A DNA stretch of 64,000 bases from Endozoicomonas sp. 4G. GTDB lineage: Bacteria; Pseudomonadota; Gammaproteobacteria; Pseudomonadales; Endozoicomonadaceae. The notes beneath the pieces are model-generated. The model was given only the letters and a program-made list of their open reading frames with translations. It was not told where the DNA came from and did no database searches. Below are positions 34,674 through 44,400 of this stretch, piece by piece. The position numbers and the translations under genes are program-made. Position 1 is the stretch's first letter; every line of letters begins with the position of its first letter. Location: positions 1,126,698-1,190,697 of the forward strand of contig NZ_CP082909.1 of NCBI RefSeq assembly GCF_023822025.1, in the 5' to 3' direction.

Positions 34674-34683
34674 AGGTATTAAT

Positions 34684-35451
34684 ATGTCATCTAAAATAAA
34701 CTGGCTAATAAACCATACCTCTCCTGGCTCCCTGGTGCTCCAGCAATGGCTGACAGAGAACGGCATCCGTTATTCTCTGGCTCAAAAATATACCCAAAGC
34801 GGCTGGCTGAAGAGGCTCAGCCCTGGTGTTTACTATCGTCCGGAACCCAGCAGTGGCAAGATCAAACCTGAATGGCCGGATGCAATACAAGCTCTCACTC
34901 AACAGCTACAACTGCCGGTACACCTTGCAGGACTCAGCAGTCTGACTCACCAGGGACTTAGCCATTACCTGCAACTGAATTCAGAACAGGTCTGGGTTGG
35001 AACCAGAAGTAAACAAGCCCTGCCCAAATGGTTTCGTGAGTTTTCTGAACGGCCCTGGTTATATAGTGGCAACCATAAGCTTGGTGAACTAAATGACAAA
35101 GATTTCACCACAGTAACCGTAAAAAGAAAGGAGCTTCGAGCCAGCTGCCCGGAACTTGCAGCTTATGAAGTGGTCGACGCTATCGGAAAAAATATTCGTT
35201 TTGAGCACGCAGCTGAATTATTTCAGGGATTAGTTAACCTGAGTCCAAGAAAAGTGCAGTCTCTTCTCAATCGCAGCAGTGCTGTTAAAACCAACCGCAT
35301 TTTTCTATTCTTGAGTCATTACTGTGACCATCAATGGTTTGGCAGACTTGATGAATCTCAAATACAACTTGGCTCAGGTAAACGTCAGGTGGTTATTAAT
35401 GGTCGATACGATGAGCGTTACCAGATCACTGTTCCTCAATCTCTGCCTTAA
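34684..35451 (+). CDS. abiEi: AbiEi-type antitoxin (type IV TA / phage abortive infection)
   Basis: 255-residue antitoxin with an N-terminal winged-helix DNA-binding domain (LVLQQWLTENGIRYSLAQKY and WLKRLSPGVYYRP) and a C-terminal AbiEi antitoxin domain (ELRASCPELAAYEVVDAIGK, HAAELFQGLVNLSPRKVQSLL). In studied systems it counteracts the toxin without direct binding and represses the operon. The toxin gene starts 27 bases after its stop. The pair sits between htpX and alaA regions, a typical accessory insertion. Confidence 0.9.
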   Translation: MSSKINWLINHTSPGSLVLQQWLTENGIRYSLAQKYTQSGWLKRLSPGVYYRPEPSSGKIKPEWPDAIQALTQQLQLPVHLAGLSSLTHQGLSHYLQLNSEQVWVGTRSKQALPKWFREFSERPWLYSGNHKLGELNDKDFTTVTVKRKELRASCPELAAYEVVDAIGKNIRFEHAAELFQGLVNLSPRKVQSLLNRSSAVKTNRIFLFLSHYCDHQWFGRLDESQIQLGSGKRQVVINGRYDERYQITVPQSLP

Positions 35452-35478
35452 CCTGCATCGCAAAAGAAGATCAGATTA

Positions 35479-36420
35479 ATGGACAAAACATCCGCTTATT
35501 ACCGACAGGTTTCCCTGTTGATCCGAATGCTTCCGGTTGTGGCAATCGAGCCTGTCTTCGCTTTGAAAGGCGGAACAGCCATTAATTTGTTTGTTCAGGA
35601 TTTCCCCAGACTTTCTGTAGACATTGACCTTGCCTACCTTCCTCTCGAACCAAGAGATGAAGCCCTGCAAAATGTTCGCTCAGCACTCGAACGTATAGCT
35701 GAGCGGATTAATACACAGCCTTCAACCCGTGCAGTTCTTCAGGGCAATCGGCAAGACGAATTAAGAATTATTGTCACTACAGAATCCGCAACCATCAAAA
35801 TCGAAGTCTCTCCTGTTGCCAGAGGCACACTGCATGACCCAGAGCTGCTACCCGTGGTCGAATCAGTAGAAGAAGAATTTGGTTATACTGAAATACCTGT
35901 TGTCAGTCAGGCTGATTTATATGGCGGAAAACTCTGTGCCGCCATGGATCGCCAACACCCACGAGACCTGTATGATGTACAACAACTACTGAATGCAGGT
36001 GGTATTTCCAGAGAGATATTTACTGGCTTTCTAACCTACACACTGAGCCACCCACGCCCAATACATGAAGTCATGTCGCCACGCTGGAAAGAGTTGGAGC
36101 AAACTTTTTACGATGAGTTTGTCGGCATGACGAACGAACCAGTGGAATTGAACGAGCTGATAGAAACCCGCTCTCGTATGGTGGCAGCCTTACAAGCTCG
36201 CTTCACCAAGAGAGATCATGATTTTCTGTTATCTTTCAAACAGGGTAAACCGAACTGGGCATTATTTGACGAGCCTTCTGCTGCAAAACTTCCTGCTATC
36301 CGCTGGAAGCTGATGAATATTCAACGCTTGTCTAAAAACAGGGATAAGCATCAACAGCAACTTGAAAAATTGGAAAATACACTTGAACATTGGTTGCTAA
36401 TGACAGAAAACAGAATTTAA
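35479..36420 (+). CDS. abiEii: AbiEii-type nucleotidyltransferase toxin
   Basis: 313-residue toxin of the DUF1814/AbiEii family. The nucleotidyltransferase core is clear: FALKGGTAINLF (K30 onwards), RLSVDIDLAYLP with D48 and D50, IEVSPVARGTL and QADLYGGKLCAAMDRQHPRD, followed by a helical C-terminal domain. Related toxins block growth by modifying tRNA with nucleotides, and several protect populations from phage. Motifs and length are intact, so the system looks functional. Confidence 0.92.
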   Translation: MDKTSAYYRQVSLLIRMLPVVAIEPVFALKGGTAINLFVQDFPRLSVDIDLAYLPLEPRDEALQNVRSALERIAERINTQPSTRAVLQGNRQDELRIIVTTESATIKIEVSPVARGTLHDPELLPVVESVEEEFGYTEIPVVSQADLYGGKLCAAMDRQHPRDLYDVQQLLNAGGISREIFTGFLTYTLSHPRPIHEVMSPRWKELEQTFYDEFVGMTNEPVELNELIETRSRMVAALQARFTKRDHDFLLSFKQGKPNWALFDEPSAAKLPAIRWKLMNIQRLSKNRDKHQQQLEKLENTLEHWLLMTENRI

Positions 36421-36490
36421 AAAAATTGGGACATTGTCAGGCCACACGGCAGCAGTCTGTTTCAGTATGTATTGACACGGACTGGTTGAT

Positions 36491-36955
36491 TTATTCCTGA
36501 TTAGGGTGGTGAATGTCGGTAAAAAAGTGCTGGCAGAGCTGGTTCAGCTGGTGGCTGGTCCCGGATTTTAATGTTTCACGAAACTGCCAGCCCAGCGTTC
36601 TTTGTTTCTGAAGCACCGGTTCTGGCAGACTTTCAGGTTCGGTGGTCAGGCTCGGCATACAGAGCCTGAGGAAGCTTTTTTCAGTCAGCACCACCTGATC
36701 CAGACCTTCCAGTCGAACTCTTTCGCAATAGTGTATATAACCTTCCCTGGCCAGCCAGAGAAAACTGTCAAAACAGGCTTGATGTCGTTTGCCGGGTAAT
36801 CCGAATTCATCCACTGGCTCGGGGGTAATGATGTCATCGACGTACAGTGAAGTCAGTCTTGGAAAGACATTGTAGAGATGCACCAGCGTCCTGGCGCAAT
36901 CATGAAAAAAGTCATCTATGTGAATATCAGCCATGTTCAGAACTTTAGTCTTCAC
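36491..36955 (-). CDS. Conserved small protein downstream of alaA, function unknown
   Basis: 154 residues from a GTG at 36955 that overlaps the alaA stop by one base; ATG at 36934 (MADIHIDDFFHDCARTLVHLY) is an equally good or better start. Predicted soluble and helical, with FDSFLWLAREGYIHYCERVRL and DQVVLTEKSFLRLCMPSL. I do not recognise a named family. Tight spacing suggests it is co-transcribed with alaA. Confidence 0.7.
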   Translation of the reverse strand: MKTKVLNMADIHIDDFFHDCARTLVHLYNVFPRLTSLYVDDIITPEPVDEFGLPGKRHQACFDSFLWLAREGYIHYCERVRLEGLDQVVLTEKSFLRLCMPSLTTEPESLPEPVLQKQRTLGWQFRETLKSGTSHQLNQLCQHFFTDIHHPNQE

Positions 36956-38169
36956 TATTGTTTGTAACGACTCAGGAATCGTTCTAGTTTATCGCCCACC
37001 ATTTCCAGATCTTCAATTCTGGGCAGGGTAATAATCCTGAGATGGTCCGGGTCCGGCCAGTTGAAGGCACGACCCTGCACCAGCAGGATTTTTTCCTGAA
37101 TTAACAAGTCCAGCACCAGCTGTTCGTCATCGTGAATCGGATACTTTTTCGGATCCAGTTTCGGGAATACGTACAGTGCCCCTTTGGGTTTTACACAGCT
37201 GACACCGGGTATCTGATTCAGGCGTTCATGGATGGCATCTCTCTGCGCCAGAAGTCTGCCGCCGGGCAGGATCAGGTCATTGATGCTCTGATAGCCTCCC
37301 AGTGCTGTTTGAATAGCATGCTGGGCAGGAACGTTGGAACACAGGCGCATGGAGGCCAGCATCTCCAGACCTTCCAGATAATCTCTGGCTTTATGCTTGG
37401 GGCCGCTGGCGACCATCCAGCCAGAACGAAAGCCAGCCGCACGATAGGATTTGGAGAGTCCGTTGAATGAGATCATAAACACATCATCTGCCAGGGATGC
37501 CATGGCCGTGTGCTCGGCACCGTCATAAAGAATTTTGTCGTAAATCTCGTCGGCAAAAATAATCAGGCTGTGCTGGCGGGCAATCTCAATGATCTCCTGT
37601 AGCAGCTGGGGTGGGTAAACGGCACCCGTTGGATTGTTAGGGTTGATGATTACAATGCCCCGGGTTTTGGCGGTAATTTTGCTTCGAATATCATCCAGGT
37701 CCGGATACCAGTCAGCGTGTTCGTCACAAAGGTAGTGGACGGCTCTGCCTCCTGAAAGATTGGCAGCGGCAGTCCAGAGCGGGTAGTCCGGCGCCGGGAT
37801 CAGCATTTCATCACCGTTATTCAGTAAGCCCTGCATCGCCATGACCACCAGTTCGCTGACGCCATTACCGATAAAAATGTCTTCCAGCTCGACACCGGGA
37901 AAATCTTTTTGCTGGCAATAGTGCATCACCGCCTTGCGCGCTGAAAACAAGCCTTTGGCGTCGGTATAACCCTGGGAGTCAGGGAGGTTGAGAATGACGT
38001 CCTGAATAATCTCTTCAGGTGCATCAAAGCCGAACGGTGCAGGGTTGCCGGTGTTTAATTTCAGTACACGTTGGCCTTCCTCTTCCAATCTTCTGGCTTC
38101 ACGCAACACCGGGCCACGTATTTCGTAGCAGACGTTTTCCAGTTTCAGAGACTTCTCAATATCCTTCAT
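36955..38169 (-). CDS. alaA: Alanine/valine-pyruvate-type aminotransferase AlaA
   Basis: 404-residue fold-type I pyridoxal-phosphate aminotransferase. The N-terminus (IEKSLKLENVCYEIRGPVL) and the body match E. coli AlaA (YfbQ), the main glutamate-pyruvate transaminase for alanine synthesis. The PLP lysine is K240 in FNGLSKSYRAAGFRSGW; the conserved INPNNPTGAVY and FADEIYDKILYDGAEH are present. Complete length. Upstream 220 bases before msrB hold the divergent promoters. Confidence 0.95.
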   Translation of the reverse strand: MKDIEKSLKLENVCYEIRGPVLREARRLEEEGQRVLKLNTGNPAPFGFDAPEEIIQDVILNLPDSQGYTDAKGLFSARKAVMHYCQQKDFPGVELEDIFIGNGVSELVVMAMQGLLNNGDEMLIPAPDYPLWTAAANLSGGRAVHYLCDEHADWYPDLDDIRSKITAKTRGIVIINPNNPTGAVYPPQLLQEIIEIARQHSLIIFADEIYDKILYDGAEHTAMASLADDVFMISFNGLSKSYRAAGFRSGWMVASGPKHKARDYLEGLEMLASMRLCSNVPAQHAIQTALGGYQSINDLILPGGRLLAQRDAIHERLNQIPGVSCVKPKGALYVFPKLDPKKYPIHDDEQLVLDLLIQEKILLVQGRAFNWPDPDHLRIITLPRIEDLEMVGDKLERFLSRYKQ

Positions 38170-38440
38170 GGGTGCTTTCCAGTGGGCCGATGTCAGGCCA
38201 ATTGTCTTTTATGTAAGTTGTTATTACTCGGGGCAGCCTGAGTATTTTTCCATCAGTGAGTAGCATTTGTTCTTTGGTCGTTACATGATTCCCCTGAATA
38301 TCATCAACTCAACCATCAATAGACAGGAATAAGTAAACAGTGTTTTCTCTGGCAGGGAATCAGACGATCATTATGATCGCTTTAGGGCAACAGTGCACGA
38401 TTCAAACTCTGACATTTTCGTTAAAACAGCTGGAGGTACT

Positions 38441-38833
38441 ATGAAAATTGAAAAAACCGATGCCCAGTGGCAGCAAGAGCTGACGGATGAGCAGTATCAT
38501 GTCTGTCGGCAAAAGGGTACCGAGCGGCCATTTTCCGGTGAATACGTCCATTTTGATGGTAAGGGTCGTTATAGCTGTGTCTGCTGTGATCAGGTTTTGT
38601 TCGAATCCACGACCAAATTCGATGCCGGTTGTGGTTGGCCCAGTTTCTGGGAAGTGGTGGATAAAGAGGCGGTAAAATACCTTAAAGACGACAGTCTGGG
38701 CATGGATCGGATAGAAGTGGTGTGCTCAGCCTGCCATGCCCATCTGGGGCATGTGTTCCCTGATGGGCCGGAGCCCACAGGGTTGAGGTATTGTATGAAT
38801 TCGGTTGCTCTTCAGTTTAAGGAAGACAGCTGA
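38441..38833 (+). CDS. msrB: Peptide-methionine (R)-S-oxide reductase MsrB
   Basis: 130-residue repair enzyme reducing R-methionine sulfoxide in proteins. Zinc cysteines C46/C49 and C95/C98 (CVCC, CSAC), FDAGCGWPSFW with a possible resolving cysteine C64, and the catalytic C118 in GLRYCMNS. ATG at 38441 is chosen over 38393 because GGAGG precedes it with six-base spacing and it gives the family N-terminus. Confidence 0.95.
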   Translation: MKIEKTDAQWQQELTDEQYHVCRQKGTERPFSGEYVHFDGKGRYSCVCCDQVLFESTTKFDAGCGWPSFWEVVDKEAVKYLKDDSLGMDRIEVVCSACHAHLGHVFPDGPEPTGLRYCMNSVALQFKEDS

Positions 38834-38861
38834 ATTGCGTATCAACGGTCAACCCTCAATG

Positions 38862-41216
38862 TCAGGCCGCTAACCAGCGGGTCAGAGTGCTTTCAAGCTG
38901 TTCCTTGTTAATGGGTTTAGCCAGGTGGTCGTTCATTCCCGCATCCAGACATTGCTTTTTGTGTTCATTCAGGGCGTTGGCTGTTAAGGCTATGATGGGC
39001 GTCTCTCTGGTTTCTATCTGGTCCCGCAGTCTGCGAGTGGTGGTGTATCCATCCATAACCGGCATGTTGCAGTCCATCAGAATCAGGTCATAGCGTTTAT
39101 GCTGACAGGCTGCCAGGCACTGCTCACCGTTATGGGCCAGCTCTACCTTATAGCCCAGTTGCTCAAGCATTCCCTCTGCCACCATTCGGTTAATGGAATT
39201 ATCTTCGACGACCAGAACTGAGTAGTCGCTGCTTTTTTTATCCTCAATTTTCAGGGGTTCAGGTAATGCCCGGGAGTCCTGGTCAAGGGAGCCCCGGGTT
39301 TTTTCCAGTGCCTGGATGAGCGTTGACCGGGTCAGGGGGAGTGGTAACCAAACCAGAGTGTCCGGGCTGTTGTCCAAAGGTGTATGGGCAGCATAAATCA
39401 CTTTCAGTGAAGGATTGTCCTGACTGGCTTTTTTAGCCAGAGCTTCACTTTCAGTAATCAGAATGTCGGCCCAGTCAGCGGATGGCTCACCTATCTCGTT
39501 ATCAGAGCTTCGCCGATGGCTGATCCCCCAATGCGTCAGGAGATGGGAGCAGTAGCTTTGCAGGGCTTCTGAGCCATTGAGTACCAGCTGGTTGTTGAGG
39601 ACGCCCACAGGCACCGGCACTTTTTCTGCTCCTGACTCATAGCGGAAGGGTAACCGGACAGAAAAGGTGCTGCCTTTTTCGGGCTCTGATATGACCGACA
39701 GTTGTCCACCCATGTTATTGACAATCGCCTGGGTCAAAGACAACCCCATCCCCGAGCCCCCGAAGCGGCGACTGGTATCACTGCTGGCCTGGGTAAAGGG
39801 TTTGAAAACTTCGTCCAGGGCGGATTCAGGGATACCGATACCGGTGTCACTGATGTTCAGCATGATTTCAAGACGCTTTTCAGAGCACTTTTTACAGCAC
39901 TTTTCACAGCACTTTCCAGAGGTTTTCCTGTAGTCGAGCCAGACACGAATTTCACCCGTATCGGTAAATTTTGCGGCATTGCCGATCAGGTTGCTAATGA
40001 CCTGATGGAACCGGGTTGGATCACCCACCACTGCTTCTGGCAGGGTGGGGTCAATATCACAATGGATCGGAACCCCTTTAGTGAAGGTGGATTGTCCTGC
40101 AAGAACGACAACATCCTCCAGTGAGCTCCTGAGGTCAAAAGAGATTTCTTCAAGAACCATCTTGCCAGATTCAAGCCGGGAAAGATCCAGAATATCGTTA
40201 AGCAGGCGAATCAGATGACAGCCAGAATCTCTGGCAATGGTCAAACGCTGACGTTGCACTTCAGTCAGTTCTTCGTCCAGGGCAACACTCAGCATGCCCA
40301 GCAGTGCATTGAGCGGTGTTCTGATTTCGTGACTCAGGCTGGATAGCTGTCTGGCCCGCTGACTGGCCGTCTCCATTGCCTGGCTGCGTGCTTTCTCAAG
40401 CTGACGGTTGGTTTTCTCGAGCATTTCGTTGTTGTTGCGAATTTCTCTGGTTCGTTGGGCAATAATGGTTTCCAGTTCAGACAAATGTTCACGTAACTGC
40501 TCTTCAGCCAGTTGCCGGTGATGCAGATGATGATGAATGTTGTTCAGATAACGGTTGATCGTGCGGTTGAGTAGGCCGATTTCATCACTCTCATGGCCTT
40601 TGGGCTCTGGCAGCCTCTCTTCCGGATGCTTAACCATTTTGTCCGTCATGTTCAGCAGCGGCTTAGTCAACATGTGATAAAACATGATGAACAACACCAG
40701 TGAAAACAGAAAGGTTTTGACCAGCCCCGCCGCCATGGTCACGATGGAACGATCAAAAAACTGAATACCGATAGGGCGAGTATCGGCAACAATTTTTAGC
40801 CAGCCGAGCTGTTCATCTTCATCAAAAGGAACCCTGAGTTCCCTGATATAGGTTCGGCTGGCCCCAAACAGCATATTGGTAAAGGGGCGGGCTTTATCCT
40901 GTTGCGGTTCTTTGCTCTCGGTAGCAAGGATGGCACCCGATGGTTCAATAATTTCTGCCTTGACGATGGTGGGTGATTTGATGAGCCCAAGTACCAGTTC
41001 GTTGCCCAGTTCTTTATCAAGGTTATAGGCAATACGGGCAGCTGGAGTCCTGGCGATGGCGATATGGGTCTCTATCGTGGCATCAATTTGTTGATCCTGA
41101 GACAGGTAGTCGGCTATGACCTGGAAAAGACTCAGGAACAGCCCGAGGATAAAGGCAACGGCGACGGTGTTACGTGCCTGTTTGAATGACAGTCGATCCC
41201 TGAAATGAATTGGCAT
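38862..41216 (-). CDS. Hybrid sensor histidine kinase with receiver domain
   Basis: 784-residue membrane kinase. Two membrane segments (about residues 17-37 and 160-182) enclose a periplasmic sensor. A HAMP-like and coiled-coil linker leads to the HisKA domain with H296 in SLSHEIRTPLNALLG, then the HATPase domain (NLIGNAAKFTDTG, DTGIGIPESALDEVF, FGGSGMGLSLT). The receiver domain at the C-terminus has D715 in LILMDCNMPVMDGY. No HPt domain is fused, unlike BarA, so a separate phosphotransfer protein is needed. An unusual cysteine-rich insert (GKCCEKCCKKCSEK) interrupts the ATPase domain. No response regulator gene is adjacent. Confidence 0.93.
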   Translation of the reverse strand: MPIHFRDRLSFKQARNTVAVAFILGLFLSLFQVIADYLSQDQQIDATIETHIAIARTPAARIAYNLDKELGNELVLGLIKSPTIVKAEIIEPSGAILATESKEPQQDKARPFTNMLFGASRTYIRELRVPFDEDEQLGWLKIVADTRPIGIQFFDRSIVTMAAGLVKTFLFSLVLFIMFYHMLTKPLLNMTDKMVKHPEERLPEPKGHESDEIGLLNRTINRYLNNIHHHLHHRQLAEEQLREHLSELETIIAQRTREIRNNNEMLEKTNRQLEKARSQAMETASQRARQLSSLSHEIRTPLNALLGMLSVALDEELTEVQRQRLTIARDSGCHLIRLLNDILDLSRLESGKMVLEEISFDLRSSLEDVVVLAGQSTFTKGVPIHCDIDPTLPEAVVGDPTRFHQVISNLIGNAAKFTDTGEIRVWLDYRKTSGKCCEKCCKKCSEKRLEIMLNISDTGIGIPESALDEVFKPFTQASSDTSRRFGGSGMGLSLTQAIVNNMGGQLSVISEPEKGSTFSVRLPFRYESGAEKVPVPVGVLNNQLVLNGSEALQSYCSHLLTHWGISHRRSSDNEIGEPSADWADILITESEALAKKASQDNPSLKVIYAAHTPLDNSPDTLVWLPLPLTRSTLIQALEKTRGSLDQDSRALPEPLKIEDKKSSDYSVLVVEDNSINRMVAEGMLEQLGYKVELAHNGEQCLAACQHKRYDLILMDCNMPVMDGYTTTRRLRDQIETRETPIIALTANALNEHKKQCLDAGMNDHLAKPINKEQLESTLTRWLAA

Positions 41217-41411
41217 GGGCGCCGCTTTCTTATTCTCTTAGTTATTAAACACTCAACAACCTATTTTTACCGGTATTTTTCTGTCAACGCAACTTTCCGG
41301 TTAACGCAACTTTCCGCTTAACGCAACAAGGGCTCCGGGCAAAAGAATGGTTGAGTTCTGTCGTATGGCTCCCGATCCGGGAGGATTAAAGCTTTCTCTG
41401 ATGAAAATTCA

Positions 41412-41446
41412 CTTTCTTTGCCCTGGTTCCCCAGGGACAAAGAAAG
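41412..41446 (-). terminator. Long hairpin after the giant-gene array
   Basis: CTTTCTTTGCCCTGG (41412-41426) pairs with CCAGGGACAAAGAAAG (41431-41446, one bulge). It lies 20 bases after the stop of the last giant gene; on the minus strand AATTTTC follows. It is the probable end of the array transcript. Confidence 0.65.
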
Positions 41447-41466
41447 CGTTCGTTTTCGAACAGGGG

Positions 41467-44400
41467 TCAGTCCTTAGCCTGAGACCCGTAAAGGGCACCC
41501 AGAGTGTAGGAGTAAGGAAGACTGTTTGCGTGAGAGAATGACCATTTAGGTACATTTTCCTTGAAGTATTTCTCCCAGCCATGCTTGTACAGTTTCATGG
41601 TGCGATCGCGGCGTTCACGGAAGTGCAGATAATTCTCGTGTCGAGTCCAGCCATACATCATGTCGTTTGCTTTAACACGGCTTGCATACTCTTCATCCGT
41701 TTCATTGAAGCGTTGAGGCGAAGTAATGGCAGTACGTTTCTTATAGGCGCCACGCTTTTCACCGACTCCCCGCCAGCGGTTGATCTTGTCAAGGCTACGA
41801 CCCAGGGGGCCACCCAGCCATTGAGTCAGCATTTTGTTGTCGTTCATAAAGAAGTCAAAGGAGAGCGTTGAGGCCAGGGCAAACCCGAAGGTTTGGGCGT
41901 AGGTCAAACCGGATAAAAAACCGTGGGTGTACGCTCCGACAGTGGTAACCGGACCCAGCACCAGGCTGGCGGTGGCAGAGGCCAGCGTTTTCACTTTTTG
42001 TGGTGTCACCTGGTGCAGCAGCGGTATCTGAACCCCTTGTCTGGACGACATGGATTTCACGATTTCGGGCACCAGGCGGTAAATGCTGCGATACATATGA
42101 GGGTTGGCGTTGTACTGTCTGGCAAACAGCGACGAGCCGGTTTCCAGTAGAATGACTGAGGAAGCGGCCTTGCCAAATGGCATCGCCAGCCCGGCCACCT
42201 CGGTGAACCTTTCAATTGCCCTGTGATAGCGATATTGCCCGGTTCGGTCAAGATCAAAGCCATAGCGTTCCAGCCAGTGTTGGAAAGGTGTCAGCATCCT
42301 GTGGGTGTAATCACCCCGGTTGGTCAGGTCCAGAAGATAGAGGAGCGCCATGTTGACGAGAGATTGCTTGCTGGCTTCCAGAGCATTTCGGGTCGCCAGT
42401 AGAGGTCGGTAGTTAGTGAAGTACCAGGTGGCCGCCTGTACCAGAGAGGCTGAAGGTTTAAGCCAGTATTCATGTAACTGATATTCGACGGCTGCGGCAT
42501 GAGCCAGCATGAGTGTGTCGTTGATAACCTCAAGAAATGTTGTTTCAGTCAGGCCAGCGGCATTGGCGTAAGGTGTCAGGGTATCCTTGATATTGGTCAG
42601 GAAGGCAGTCGTCTTGCGACCGTCTTCAAAGGCAATATCGTCAAGAATGTAGTTGGCGATGACCGCCGCAGAGTATTCTTTCATACCGGCAACCGATTCT
42701 TTCATACCTGTCGGGCCAGTGTCGGTCACGGTCACAGGGGCAAAGGCACTCTGCATGAAATTTTCAGCCGCCTTGTCGGACAACTTCTGGACAACCTCTT
42801 TGAACTTAGGCGTATCGATGCCGTGTTTGTTGTCAAGGAAGTGCTCAAACTCCTTCACTATCTCATAACCAGCGACACCCCTGACGGCGTTCATGTAGTT
42901 TTCAAGTTCAACCTTGCTGATCAGGCCTTCATGCAGAAGATGGATGATCTTGTTACCGCTGGCAGAATGACTGGCAAAGTATTCTGAGAAGCTGTTCAGG
43001 TCCCCAGGTTCATGACTGACGTAATGAATGACCCTCAGGCCCATGTTGCGAATGTCCTCATCGTATTCTTGAGGCCCGTTTCTCATCTCATTCCTGGCCC
43101 TGCGCACAAGATCCAGCACTTCTCCCAGGGCATTCATTGGCTGGTCTTCCACGGGCTCAACAGGGTATTCAGGGAGAGCCTTCAGGCGTTTGAAAATTTC
43201 TACAATTCCGCCGGCCTGATCGAACGCCAGCTTATCTCCGGTCATTTCCACCAGGCGAATGGGTGCAAATTCATTGTCAAAATCTAAAGCATCAATGAAA
43301 GAGGCTGCCTTATCGCTCTCTACTGCCATTTCTGTCAGGGCCATTGCCGCTTCCAGAGCCTGCTCCTTGAGCGGATGTGACTGCGTGAAGGCGAGCATCT
43401 CGGTACGTATTTTTTTCTGACTTGGTGTGTACTGAAAGGTGCCACCTTCATTTTCGATAGCTTGCTCTTCAGCCTGTATGACTTGCTTTAATCTCTCAAT
43501 ATGAGCTCTTTTGGTTGCAATCTCATCTTTCAGACGATCCTGTTTCCGGGTGAGTTGCAGGATCTTGCCACCAGCACCGTCATTCCCACCCAGTTGCATC
43601 CGTCTGTTTCTCAGGGTATTAATCCGATCTTCATTGGTGTCAGCAACGTCCGTCAGACCCATGGCTTTTTCAGTGGCTTCAAGAGCGGCTTCATGATAAT
43701 CCGCCAGTGCCTTTTCTGCTTTTAAGGTAGCTTCTTTTTTCTCCTCCAGGGCTGTCGTCAGTTTGATTATCTCTTCTTTATGCAGGGTCTGAGTCTTGTC
43801 ATCGAGGTTTTCAAAACCTTCGGCTCCTTCAACCTCTTGCTGTTTGCTAAGGTCGTTTTGTGCACTCGTCTCGGCAAGGCGGGCATTTTCTGCCTCTATA
43901 TTTTTCCTGTCGTGCTCATGCAGGAAGCTTGTGACCTGGGCGTAATTTTTCCTCGCTAAAGTCAGTTCGCCATCGGGTTCAGGGGAAGCCTCCAGACCAG
44001 GACGACCTTCGAGGTTTTCAAGGGCATTAGAGTCATCATCTTTTTCCAGTGAGCCCTGGTTACTGTCTGTCAAGATGTTGTGAGCTTTTGCGGCAGCTTC
44101 CAGTTTTTCATAGATTTCATCTGTTCTTTCTGGTGCCTTTTCCTGCAGGTATTGTTTGATATCGTCAATTCGCTCTTGACAGGTTTGCTCATCGCCTGCG
44201 GGCAGGCCTAAATCGGTCTGAACTTTTTTTACTTCCTGATTCATCGACTCCAGGTCAGTTTGCTGGTTATCAGAGCGAATCAAAAATGGTAGTTGTTTGC
44301 GACTAAGTTTATTCAGTTTGTGATTCGCAGCTGACAGCTCTTTTTCAGCGTATTCCAAATCCTGTCTGGTTCTGGCCAGCTTACGGTCATAGGCGTATCG

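Larger units (their letters stand above)
34235..34683. other. Intergenic region between htpX and the AbiE pair
   Basis: It contains the htpX promoter region, a weak small minus-strand frame (34359-34514) and, at 34626-34673, the likely abiE operator. Nothing else was recognised. Confidence 0.5.

Noticed and set aside
39702..40124. 140-codon frame antisense to the hybrid kinase
   Set aside because: Shadow frame; the kinase motifs on the other strand are unambiguous.
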